From Hellea sp. (lineage in GTDB: Bacteria > Pseudomonadota > Alphaproteobacteria > Caulobacterales > Maricaulaceae), in assembly GCA_013002305.1 (NCBI GenBank), contig JABDKG010000004.1:1-48504 (forward strand): a stretch of 48,504 nt of DNA. The letters run 5' to 3'. The notes below the pieces were generated by a model, which ran no database searches, was not told the DNA's origin, and saw nothing but the letters and a program-made list of their open reading frames with translations. The translations under genes were made by a program, and so were the position numbers. The first letter of the stretch is position 1; every line of letters starts with the position of its first letter. Positions 1-7,139 of this stretch are shown piece by piece.

Positions 1-154
1 TATAGGTTGGGATTTTCGTTTGCGCCACTTCAGTGGCGCGCTCGCCCACAGACCAGGTAAAAGGGATGCGGCGATAACGCAGATAGGCCCGCATTTTCAT
101 AGAAAACGGGGACATGGTGTTACCATAAAGCGTGTAATAGGGTTTGGGTTCCAT
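1..154 (-). CDS. Glutathione S-transferase-like protein, N-terminal part (cut by window edge)
   Basis: Only the first 51 codons are present; the gene runs off the left edge. The translation begins [20 protein letters not shown] and continues as a thioredoxin-fold GST N-terminal domain. The pattern Y-x-LYG-x3-S-x-F-x2-K-x-RAY-x-R-x2-RIP is shared with the complete GST-like protein at 9851-10996, so the two are paralogues. The start codon lies 2 nt after the stop of the DJ-1/PfpI gene on the same strand, so they should be cotranscribed from the operator-bearing promoter at 1025-1049. The fold is clear from the N-terminal motif. Substrate and full length cannot be judged. Confidence 0.75.
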   Translation of the reverse strand, partial: MEPKPYYTLYGNTMSPFSMKMRAYLRYRRIPFTWSVGERATEVAQTKIPTY

Positions 155-156
155 GT

Positions 157-1005
157 TTAGCGTTCCGTCACGAGGCGCATCATTTCATGTGCTGTGACAT
201 GGCCGGAGTTTTGGTTTTGACCCGTCACGAAACGGCCTTCATCATCGACCACTGTGTGCGTGGCGAACAAGTCTTTCTTGGCCGTACTGGCTTCAAATTT
301 CGCGCCGGCTTCCCGCAAGGCACTTTCGGGATGAAGGGGCGTAAAGTTGATTTTCAGTTCGTCAATTTGCTTATCCGTCACGCCAGACATTTTGCGGCCT
401 GCGATTAAAAGATTACCATCTTTGTCTTTGGCTTTAACGAGGCCAAGAGGGCCGTGGCAGACGCCGCCAATGACGGCGTCGCTCTCAAAATAGGCCTGAC
501 TGATTTTTTCGGCCAAAACGTCGGACTGACCAAGGTCATAAGCCGCGCCCCATCCGCCCGCGAGAAAGATAACATCGTAGTCAGTGAAATCCACATTGTC
601 GATTTTCAGCGAATTTTGGATTTGGTCCTGAAATTTTGTGTCTTTGCGGGAGCGTTTGTCAGCGCCCGTAATGATCATGAATTTGTACGACATAGGATCA
701 ATGGGGATTGCGCCGCCTTTGATGCTGGCCACATCAACGCTCATGCCTGCGTCTTGAAAATCGTAATAGGGGACGGAGAGTTCCGAACCGAAAACGCCCG
801 TCGCTTTGCCTTCGGTTTCACCGGGCTTGTTGAGGACGCCGTGGCTTGTGGTGACAATCAGAGCGCGTCCGTTAGGCACTTCATAGCTAGGCCCGTCATA
901 GTCAGGATGAAGGCCTTGGCTTTTTAATATGGAGGGCAAGGCAGTTGCGAAAATAACAGCCCCAAGGAGCAAAATGCCTAACAATATAAGCAGCTTCTTT
1001 TTCAT
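157..1005 (-). CDS. DJ-1/PfpI family protein, membrane-anchored
   Basis: A 282-aa type 1 glutamine amidotransferase-like protein of the DJ-1/PfpI superfamily. An N-terminal hydrophobic segment (residues about 4-24) looks like a signal anchor or signal peptide, so the domain should face the periplasm. The nucleophile elbow is GGVCHGP with Cys183 followed by His184. A conserved acidic residue precedes the VPYYDF segment (Glu75), as in Hsp31/glyoxalase III-like members. Activity could be glyoxalase, deglycase-like or hydrolase; the sequence does not decide. An AAGGGA ribosome site precedes the ATG. The gene heads a small operon with the partial GST and has a perfect palindromic operator about 20 nt upstream of the start. 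Confidence 0.9.
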   Translation of the reverse strand: MKKKLLILLGILLLGAVIFATALPSILKSQGLHPDYDGPSYEVPNGRALIVTTSHGVLNKPGETEGKATGVFGSELSVPYYDFQDAGMSVDVASIKGGAIPIDPMSYKFMIITGADKRSRKDTKFQDQIQNSLKIDNVDFTDYDVIFLAGGWGAAYDLGQSDVLAEKISQAYFESDAVIGGVCHGPLGLVKAKDKDGNLLIAGRKMSGVTDKQIDELKINFTPLHPESALREAGAKFEASTAKKDLFATHTVVDDEGRFVTGQNQNSGHVTAHEMMRLVTER

Positions 1006-1024
1006 GATTTTCCCTTTGCAGTCT

Positions 1025-1049
1025 ATTATGGCACCGTTAGTGCCATAAT
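1025..1049. promoter_or_regulatory. Operator site 1 of the TGRCA-N7-TGYCA regulon (DJ-1/GST operon)
   Basis: A perfect inverted repeat: ATTATGGCA, 7 nt (CCGTTAG), TGCCATAAT; the arms extend to 10 bp with a 5-nt spacer. It lies 20-44 nt upstream of the DJ-1 ATG at 1005. The right arm read toward the gene contains CATAAT, a 5/6 match to a -10 box, so binding would block the promoter. Closely matching palindromes occur at five more places in the first 18.3 kb, so this is most likely the site of the TetR protein encoded at 6519-7130. Confidence 0.8.
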
Positions 1050-1123
1050 GCGTAAATCAAGTCAATTAAAGGGACGGTTTTACATATCAGGTGCGTATGT
1101 AATTAGGAAAACAAAGGCCGTAA

Positions 1124-2722
1124 TTATCGGGCAGAACGGCTAACACGCATGGGATCATCCAGAGCAATGATCACAGGTTCCTGGTCAGCCGGACCTGGAG
1201 CTGTATAGCGCACTCCATCAAAGGGTTCCGGTCCGGGGCCCCCTGGGTTGAAGAAGGCACTGTACCCACCTTCAAGTGCGGGAATTTCGACGAAGGTCAC
1301 ATTACGTGCAGCCGCTTCGTCTCCGGTGAGAATGATATCGATATAGTTGTCGCGATCTTCGTTGTAACAGTCATCGTAATAAATGCCAGCATCCGGATCA
1401 AGGCGTTGGCCCAAATCTGCGAGGCCTAACACCTGCAAAGTACCGCCTTCGACCTGATAATCTTGGCCGACATTTTCCAGAAGAACGGTTTCGCCATTGG
1501 CCCCTCGCACATGGACACGGAAAAAACTCTCATAACTATCTGGGGTCAATGACCGCAATCCATCGGGGGAGAAGCCACCCGTTGTTAAAACCCGCAGCCG
1601 ATAATCTGCGTCGTCGCCATAGAGCGCAAACTCGTCATTCGGGAGGGCTCCCGAGTTCTGGACAAGAACGGGTATACCGCCTTCACCAACCGGGGCATTC
1701 CCGACAGCATTCAGCTTGGCCCCGACCAAAACTGGGCCCGCATCATAGGCAGATCTATCGGTGGTCCAATGCAGACCCACAGCGCCCACTTCTTGCGCGC
1801 CTGGACCGACGAGTGTGAGAGGTGTAGCATCTTCGACAATATCGAGACGCACCGGAAACACGGCATCAGCTTCATCTTGCAGACCACGATTGCCAAAATC
1901 ACCGAATGTAACAACGACATTGCGTTCACTAAGTTCCCAATTAGGGAGCAAGGTAATGGCATTGGGAAAGACAATCTCGCCTGTATTGAGGGTAAATTGA
2001 AAATCACTGACATCCGCCGTTTCCAAAGCCACAGGCCAGCTAAACACGATCGGTAAGCCATCATCAAAGGCAGAATGTCCTTTGATAACATTCGCAGTCC
2101 CGTCCTGGGGGGTCGCAGTCGTGAGTGTGACATTGTCCCCATTGGTACATTGGACTGAACCAACCCATGCGCCTCCGGCGTCACGGACGGCGCTCTCTGT
2201 GATCTCTGGAATGGCGATGATATTATCAAACCCCATACCTGCTGACAGGATCATCGGGTCTTCGGCCCAATAGTCGGCCGCCGTCAAAGCACCATTGAAT
2301 GTCGTACTGACAAGTTGATTTTCCGGGACGGGTGACACAGATACAGTGATACTGTCCGTTACGGTTTCCGTACCATCGCTGACTGAAAGCTCAAAGACGA
2401 TATCTTGTGGAGACGCCACATCAGGTGCAATGAAATTCGGAGCTTCGATCATGCTATCACTGAATTGCATATAGGGGCCGGAAGTTCGGGACCAGCTATA
2501 GGTCAACGTGTCATTATCCGCGTCACTCACGGTCGGTGAGAGCTGCACCATCTCGTCTTCCGCCACGCTTTGATCCGCCCCGGCATCGACCACCGGTGCG
2601 CTATTGGACGGAGGAGGTGGAGGAGGAGGTGAAACGGGTGTTGTACTGCCACTGTCAGAACACGCTGACAAGCTGAGAGTGAGCATAGCAGCAAACGAGA
2701 TTGGTAACAGATGAGAGTTCAT
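1124..2722 (-). CDS. PKD-like domain lipoprotein, ECF-dependent
   Basis: A 532-aa secreted lipoprotein. The start at 2722 is chosen because it gives a signal peptide ending in a lipobox (SLSAC) and has GGAG about 8 nt upstream. An in-frame ATG at 2866 would add 48 residues of KKSCS repeats before the signal peptide, which is implausible. After the lipobox come a Pro-rich linker and one PKD/Ig-like repeat (APVVDAGADQSV to about ITVSVSPVP). The long remainder, about 400 residues, I do not recognise; it includes an acidic, Asp-rich YYDDCYNEDRDN segment. It is divergent from the ECF sigma gene and preceded by an ECF-type promoter, so it is a likely sigma target at the cell surface. Function unknown. 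Confidence 0.85.
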   Translation of the reverse strand: MNSHLLPISFAAMLTLSLSACSDSGSTTPVSPPPPPPPSNSAPVVDAGADQSVAEDEMVQLSPTVSDADNDTLTYSWSRTSGPYMQFSDSMIEAPNFIAPDVASPQDIVFELSVSDGTETVTDSITVSVSPVPENQLVSTTFNGALTAADYWAEDPMILSAGMGFDNIIAIPEITESAVRDAGGAWVGSVQCTNGDNVTLTTATPQDGTANVIKGHSAFDDGLPIVFSWPVALETADVSDFQFTLNTGEIVFPNAITLLPNWELSERNVVVTFGDFGNRGLQDEADAVFPVRLDIVEDATPLTLVGPGAQEVGAVGLHWTTDRSAYDAGPVLVGAKLNAVGNAPVGEGGIPVLVQNSGALPNDEFALYGDDADYRLRVLTTGGFSPDGLRSLTPDSYESFFRVHVRGANGETVLLENVGQDYQVEGGTLQVLGLADLGQRLDPDAGIYYDDCYNEDRDNYIDIILTGDEAAARNVTFVEIPALEGGYSAFFNPGGPGPEPFDGVRYTAPGPADQEPVIIALDDPMRVSRSAR

Positions 2723-2798
2723 GGTGGGGCTCCGAATAGGTGTAGGATTGGTGTCTGAAAAAAGTGCGGCAAAGTTATTTAAACAAACCGGGAGATGT

Positions 2799-2843
2799 TT
2801 TTTGCTGCAACTCTTTTTGCTGCAACTCTTTTTGCTGCAACCC
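2799..2843. repeat. 15-bp tandem repeat, three copies
   Basis: Three consecutive units of TTTTTGCTGCAACTC (the third ends CCC) lie in the predicted 5' leader of the lipoprotein gene. The unit is a multiple of three, so translated in frame it reads as a repeated SCSKK. The leader from the predicted transcription start (about 2897) to the start codon (2722) is about 175 nt. The repeats could be a leader peptide, an RNA structure element or neutral slippage. Confidence 0.85.
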
Positions 2844-2902
2844 TGTGCAACTCTCTGAACCTTCAACTTTCATCGCATCTGCCTCATATTGTTTGATAGT
2901 TA

Positions 2903-2931
2903 TTAGACGTTCGGCAGACCAAGAACATTCC
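2903..2931 (-). promoter_or_regulatory. ECF sigma promoter driving the lipoprotein gene
   Basis: Read on the minus strand: -35 GGAATGTTCT, then -10 CGTCTAA, with exactly 16 nt between GGAATG and CGTCTA. The sigma gene on the opposite strand has the same -35, the same -10 and the same spacing at 3011-3039. Identical elements in both directions around an ECF gene are the usual sign of autoregulation plus a linked target. Confidence 0.75.
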
Positions 2932-3010
2932 TGACCCTCACAGATTTTTTTCGTTCACCATTTGACAAGTCGCGAAAGCCATATTTTTTTCAATAAATTC
3001 GTTCTGATTG

Positions 3011-3039
3011 GGAATGTTCTGCGCCGTGTATTCGTCTAA
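3011..3039 (+). promoter_or_regulatory. ECF sigma autoregulatory promoter
   Basis: -35 GGAATGTTCT at 3011-3020 and -10 CGTCTAA at 3033-3039, 16 nt between GGAATG and CGTCTA, matching the divergent promoter at 2903-2931. The expected transcription start falls at about 3044-3046, on the ATG at 3044. The sigma mRNA would therefore be leaderless or nearly so. The promoter also rules out the longer reading frame that starts at 3008. Confidence 0.72.
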
Positions 3040-3043
3040 GTAT

Positions 3044-3619
3044 ATGAGAATGCTGGAGACCTATTCGGATACGGAGCTGATTGCGGCTGTCAAAGGCGGC
3101 AATCAAAGAGCCTTTGGCGAAATCGTCAGGCGGTATGAAGGCATCGTGGCATCTACCACCATCAGCATGCTGGGACCGGGCAGCGAGGCTGAAGATGCAG
3201 GGCAGGAAACAATGATCAAATTGTATAAATCATTAGACCAGTTCAAGGGACAGTCCAAATTGTCGACTTATCTGACCCGTATCGCCATAAACACATCACT
3301 GGATAGTCTGAGACGGCGGAAGAAACAGATGTCCCGTTTCTTTTCCATGACGGATGATGAAGGCACCAAATGGGACAATTATAAAGCTTCAGATAGTGAT
3401 CAAGGACGGGACTTTGAATTAAAACAGGCTATCGGCAAAGCAATGGCCAGCTTGAAGCCAGAATTTCGTGCAGTCGCTGTCTTGCGCCTGATCCAAGGGT
3501 ATAGCACACGCGAAGTCGCGGATATGTTGGACATTGAAACAGGGACAGTTTTATCACGTCTGTCCCGGGCAAAGGCGCAACTGGCAGACGGATTAAGAGA
3601 GGATTTTCGAAATGACTGA
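3044..3619 (+). CDS. ECF-type RNA polymerase sigma factor
   Basis: A 191-aa sigma-70 family factor of the extracytoplasmic-function group. Region 2 covers roughly residues 15-85 (AFGEIVRRYEGIV; EDAGQETMIKLYKSLDQF; LSTYLTRIAINTSLDSLRRR). Region 4 is near the C-terminus, with the helix-turn-helix YSTREVADMLDIETGTVLSRLSRAK. There is no region 3, as expected. The start at 3044 (or ATG 3050) is preferred because the -35 and -10 of its own promoter lie inside the longer frame from 3008. It heads an operon with a putative anti-sigma factor (8-nt overlap) and a CpxP/CnrX-like membrane protein, implying response to an envelope signal. Confidence 0.92.
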   Translation: MRMLETYSDTELIAAVKGGNQRAFGEIVRRYEGIVASTTISMLGPGSEAEDAGQETMIKLYKSLDQFKGQSKLSTYLTRIAINTSLDSLRRRKKQMSRFFSMTDDEGTKWDNYKASDSDQGRDFELKQAIGKAMASLKPEFRAVAVLRLIQGYSTREVADMLDIETGTVLSRLSRAKAQLADGLREDFRND

Positions 3620-4031
3620 TATTCGCACACAGTATTTAATTGAGCGTGCTATCGACGGTAATTTGACGTCCGAGGAGCAGCAAGAGCTACAGGATCTGAA
3701 AACGCTTTATCCGGAATTGGAAAGTCAAATCTCTGCTGAACTCAGTCTGGCCAATCTCATACAGGCACAAGCTCCGAGCTCATTTGGACCAAAATTTCAC
3801 GCCATGGTCATGGAACAGATTGCTCGGGAAGCTGAAAACCGGCCCGTCCTGCTTGATACGGATTTCGTAGATCGGTTGTGGAATCTGTTTCCAAAGATCG
3901 GTTTGCCATCTCTCGGCACAGCTTGTCTTTTTATGGTTGCGAATGCGAACGCAGCCGCCGCCGAAACCCCTATAATTGATGCTCTGTTCGGTTTACCTTC
4001 CGAACCGCTGCAGATGTTTTTTATTATCTAG
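3612..4031 (+). CDS. Putative anti-sigma factor
   Basis: A 139-aa protein starting inside the end of the ECF sigma gene, an arrangement typical of cognate anti-sigma factors. The N-terminal 70 residues are helical and charged (TSEEQQELQDLKTLYPELESQI). A short moderately hydrophobic Gly/Ala stretch around residues 97-118 could be a single membrane segment, and only a short tail follows. I see no zinc-binding HxxxCxxC motif, so it is not a ZAS-type anti-sigma. The call rests on position and general architecture, not a recognised domain. Confidence 0.55.
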   Translation: MTDIRTQYLIERAIDGNLTSEEQQELQDLKTLYPELESQISAELSLANLIQAQAPSSFGPKFHAMVMEQIAREAENRPVLLDTDFVDRLWNLFPKIGLPSLGTACLFMVANANAAAAETPIIDALFGLPSEPLQMFFII

Positions 4032-4040
4032 GAAAGACAC

Positions 4041-4430
4041 ATGGCCCAACGATCAATGATGAAACCTCTTACCCTACTTTTACTGACCTTGTTTGTCGGC
4101 ATGGTTTTAGGGGCTGCTATAACCGGAAAGGTTGTCCAGTCCCGTTTGGCCAAATTCAATAATCTCTTAAGCGAAGCTGGCTTCGCACAGATATTAATGG
4201 ATGTCATTGAGCCTGAGAGTGAAGCGCAACGCGCAGAACTCTTGCCTGTTCTTGAAGAAACGGGACGACATATTCAGGAAGTCAGAGCAAATGCCCGAAG
4301 AGGTATTCTTATCCATTATCAGGAGCTCGAAGCAGAGTTATTGCCCATTTTATCAGAAGAACAAGCAAACCGATTGCAGAGTTGGCGCGACAAATTACGA
4401 GTCCGAATCGACGAACATTCTAAAAGGTAA
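4041..4430 (+). CDS. Membrane-anchored CpxP/CnrX-like periplasmic protein
   Basis: A 129-aa protein with one N-terminal membrane helix (LTLLLLTLFVGMVLGAAI) and a fully helical, charged periplasmic part with an LSEEQANRLQ segment. This resembles the LTxxQ-type helical hairpins of Spy/CpxP and the heavy-metal sensor CnrX. It is the third gene of the sigma/anti-sigma operon, with GGAAAG before the ATG. By analogy with CnrYXH it may sense a periplasmic stress and relieve the anti-sigma factor. No Met/His-rich metal site is visible, so the ligand is unknown. Confidence 0.6.
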   Translation: MAQRSMMKPLTLLLLTLFVGMVLGAAITGKVVQSRLAKFNNLLSEAGFAQILMDVIEPESEAQRAELLPVLEETGRHIQEVRANARRGILIHYQELEAELLPILSEEQANRLQSWRDKLRVRIDEHSKR

Positions 4431-4648
4431 GAACGGTAAAGGGTTGTTGTTCTTTGAGCTTTGAACAAACAAGGTTTTAGAAAAGTGCCTCTAAAAACTA
4501 AGGTTCGGCGCTAGAGTCAAAAGCCTCTCTCATCCGTTTGTGATTTTCTTCCTGGATTTCGAGAAACTCATGTATTGGACGTTTCGATCTGAACAAACTT
4601 TCCTTCATTACACATATTTCATTGGGGTTATTGCGGTCACAAAAAAAA

Positions 4649-4666
4649 TTGACACTATTGATGTCA
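4649..4666. promoter_or_regulatory. Operator site 6 of the TGRCA-N7-TGYCA regulon (sulfatase gene)
   Basis: TTGACA, 7 nt (CTATTGA), TGTCA, with arms weakening to TTG/CAA outside. The core has the same spacing as the other five sites. TTGACA at 4649-4654 is also a consensus -35 box; 17 nt downstream lies TATTGA. The site sits 37 nt before the sulfatase ATG at 4703, inside the longer possible reading frame, which argues for the later start. Confidence 0.6.
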
Positions 4667-4702
4667 CAACATATTGAGAAAGTCAATAAGCGGGAGAAGC
4701 GG

Positions 4703-6457
4703 ATGAGTCTGAAAACCTATTTTGCATTTGTCGTAGCCCTTCTGTTTCCGTTTGTAACTGTGGCGCAAGAAAACGACCAACCAAACATTGTCATGATTCT
4801 GGTGGACGATTCCGCGCTGATGGATTTTGGCGTTTATGGCGGAGAAGCAGAGACGCCTAACATTGATGCGCTCGCAGCCCGAGGCGCTATGTTCACCCAA
4901 TACCGAACCTCGCCGCTCTGTTCTCCGACACGGGCTATGCTTCTGACGGGAGTCGATAATCATCGAACAGGCATCGCCACTATTCCTGAGGTCATCCCGC
5001 CGGAGCAAAAAGGCAAGCGCGGTTATTCCATGTCGCTGGAGCCGACCGTTTTGACCATTGGGGATCACCTGCGGGCCAATGGTTACCGGACTTTGATGAC
5101 GGGGAAGTGGCATATGGGCGAGACAGGCAATGACATGCCTCACAATCATGGGTTTGACCGGTCATTCGCTTTGGCAGCATCCGGGGCGGATAATTGGGAA
5201 GATAAATCCTATATGCCTTATTACGCCGAAGCGCCTTGGTATGAAGACGGCGTTTCAGCTGACCTTCCAGAAGATTTTTATTCCTCGAAATTCATTATCG
5301 ATAAGATGATGAATTATCTGGAAGAAACGGATCAGACAAAACCCTTTCTGGCCTATCTCCCGTTTCAGGCCATCCACATTCCCGTGCAGGCCCCGCCTGA
5401 ATTTACCGCTAAATATAAAGGGCGCTTTGACAGAGGCTGGAATGAGCTTCAGCGGGCCAGACATGAACGGGCGCAAGATTTGGGGTTCATTCGTAAAGGC
5501 GCGCCCCTAGCGCCTATGCCAGAGGATGCGCGGGCGTGGGACGATCTGGATGATGAAACCCGGGAGATTTACGCGGCCCGCATGGCAGTCAATGCGGGCA
5601 TGCTGACGGCTATGGATCATCATATCGGACGCTTTGTGAATTATCTCAAAGAGAACGGCGAATATGAAAATACGATTTTTGTCGTGACCTCCGATAATGG
5701 ACCAGAGCCCAATAGAGGCGACCATGACAGGCGTCTGGCCATATGGATGAAACTCAGCGGTTACAACATTGACCTCGATGGCATCGGAGAAAAAGGAAGC
5801 TGGGGCTTTATTGGTACGGAATGGGCCTTGGCCGCTTCTTCTCCGGGAACGTTGTATAAGTTTTACGCCACAGAAGGGGGCATTCGGGCGCCGCTGATTA
5901 TGGCGGGGCCGGGTATAGCACCCATGCGTGTCGATAGCCCGGCTATGGTAACAGATGTAACACCGACCCTTCTGGACATGACACGAGCCTCTACGGATTT
6001 TGTAGGGTTTCAATCCATGACCGGGCGGAGCCTTCTACCGGTTTTAACGGGGGAAGCCGAGACAGTTTACGGGCCGGATGATGTTCGGGCTATCGAAGTT
6101 TCCGGCAATACCGCGCTCTATAAAGGCGATTATAAAATCCTGCGCAGCGTTCCACCCATTGGTGATGGGAAATGGCAGCTTTACAACCTCTCAGATGACC
6201 CTGGTGAGACCCGCGATTTAAGCCAGGCAGAGCCTGAGCGGCTGCAAAAATTGTTGCAGGAATATTCTAGATATAAAGTCTCTATGGGTGTGCTCGATAT
6301 GCCGTTTGGTTATAACTCCAGCGCACAAATCGCGGCCAATACCGTCAAACGCGTGCGGGCGCGATATGGTAGGCTCTTTTTGCTGATAGGGTTGGTTTTT
6401 TCTCTGGGACTTTGGATATTGATCAGAAGATTAAGGCGAAGGCAGCGAGTAAAATAA
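4703..6457 (+). CDS. Sulfatase (arylsulfatase-type, formylglycine-dependent)
   Basis: A 584-aa type I sulfatase. The signal peptide is MSLKTYFAFVVALLFPFVTVAQ. Metal-site residues follow (VDDS, Asp35-Asp36) and the formylglycine motif C73-S-P-T-R77, whose Cys needs oxidation by a maturation enzyme not found in this window. The lysine/histidine motif TGKWHMGE and SDNGPEP are also present. A C-terminal hydrophobic helix plus an Arg-rich tail suggest attachment to the membrane with the catalytic domain periplasmic. The start at 4703 gives the signal peptide and has GGAGA upstream. Carrying regulon site 6, it probably removes sulfate from the substrate handled by the neighbouring TetR-controlled operons. 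Exact substrate unknown. Confidence 0.92.
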   Translation: MSLKTYFAFVVALLFPFVTVAQENDQPNIVMILVDDSALMDFGVYGGEAETPNIDALAARGAMFTQYRTSPLCSPTRAMLLTGVDNHRTGIATIPEVIPPEQKGKRGYSMSLEPTVLTIGDHLRANGYRTLMTGKWHMGETGNDMPHNHGFDRSFALAASGADNWEDKSYMPYYAEAPWYEDGVSADLPEDFYSSKFIIDKMMNYLEETDQTKPFLAYLPFQAIHIPVQAPPEFTAKYKGRFDRGWNELQRARHERAQDLGFIRKGAPLAPMPEDARAWDDLDDETREIYAARMAVNAGMLTAMDHHIGRFVNYLKENGEYENTIFVVTSDNGPEPNRGDHDRRLAIWMKLSGYNIDLDGIGEKGSWGFIGTEWALAASSPGTLYKFYATEGGIRAPLIMAGPGIAPMRVDSPAMVTDVTPTLLDMTRASTDFVGFQSMTGRSLLPVLTGEAETVYGPDDVRAIEVSGNTALYKGDYKILRSVPPIGDGKWQLYNLSDDPGETRDLSQAEPERLQKLLQEYSRYKVSMGVLDMPFGYNSSAQIAANTVKRVRARYGRLFLLIGLVFSLGLWILIRRLRRRQRVK

Positions 6458-6518
6458 CAGCAGATATGCCATTGGTTTTCTCTTGATGTGAAAAGTGATG
6501 CGCTGAAGCCTGTATCAG

Positions 6519-7130
6519 CTAAATATCGTTGATTAGAGCTCCGACCATATGGGTCATGACAGCTTTTGTATCATCGAGAGAAAGACCACGGTCTTCCCGT
6601 AGACGCCGGACATTTGAATAACATAATGTGGCATCAAGAGATAAAAGCACTTTGTCATAGTCCGTCAGGTCTTTGGGTAAAACGGCTTTTATGGATGATA
6701 ATTCTCTGAGTCTGGCGCGTTTGTGTTCATCCATCATGATTTCGGATTTGTGGCGGCGAACTTGTACGGTCGCATGAGGGACCAGAACCCTGTCCCAGAG
6801 GTTTGCTGTACGTTCCACCAGTTCCAGAATCTGACTTTTCCAGTCAGATGACTGAAATGGCTTCATCAAATCCGGGGCAATGTCGGCTTCGGCGACCAGC
6901 ACCAGTTCCCGGTGAATGGCATCCATGTCTTCGAAATGGCGGAATACGGATCTCAGACCGACGCCGGCTTCTTCTGCAATCTCTGCGGCGCTGGGGTCCA
7001 TATCGCCTTCGAGCATGAGTGCCCACATGGCCTCCAAAATTTTCTGGCGAGACCTTTGAGAACGCTGACGGCGTCCGTCAGGCGCTTTGTCATTGTCGAC
7101 GACTTCTAGTTTTGGTTTTTTTGAACTCAT
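6519..7130 (-). CDS. TetR/AcrR family transcriptional regulator
   Basis: A 203-aa regulator with an N-terminal helix-turn-helix: RSRQKILEAMWALMLEG, then PSAAEIAEEAGVGLRSVFRHF. The C-terminal ligand domain is variable. It is the last gene of the four-gene operon starting at 9731, whose promoter carries operator site 2. It is the only DNA-binding protein in the first 18 kb besides the ECF sigma, which makes it the natural candidate to bind the six palindromes and repress its own operon. Ligand unknown; a hydrophobic substrate of the surrounding pathway is likely. Confidence 0.92.
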   Translation of the reverse strand: MSSKKPKLEVVDNDKAPDGRRQRSQRSRQKILEAMWALMLEGDMDPSAAEIAEEAGVGLRSVFRHFEDMDAIHRELVLVAEADIAPDLMKPFQSSDWKSQILELVERTANLWDRVLVPHATVQVRRHKSEIMMDEHKRARLRELSSIKAVLPKDLTDYDKVLLSLDATLCYSNVRRLREDRGLSLDDTKAVMTHMVGALINDI

Positions 7131-7139
7131 ATCCGTAAA

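Noticed and set aside
2723-2866. Extended N-terminus of the PKD lipoprotein
   Set aside because: It would put 48 residues with SCSKK repeats ahead of a good signal peptide and lipobox, and a ribosome site precedes the inner ATG.
3008-3043. Longer start of the ECF sigma gene at 3008
   Set aside because: The sigma gene's own -35 and -10 elements lie inside this stretch.
4498-4608. Small minus-strand frame ending HKRMREAFDSSAEP
   Set aside because: It reads somewhat protein-like, but there is no ribosome site, no family match, and it lies in the sulfatase promoter region.
4622-4702. Upstream start of the sulfatase
   Set aside because: It contains the operator and -35 box, lacks a ribosome site and would bury the signal peptide.
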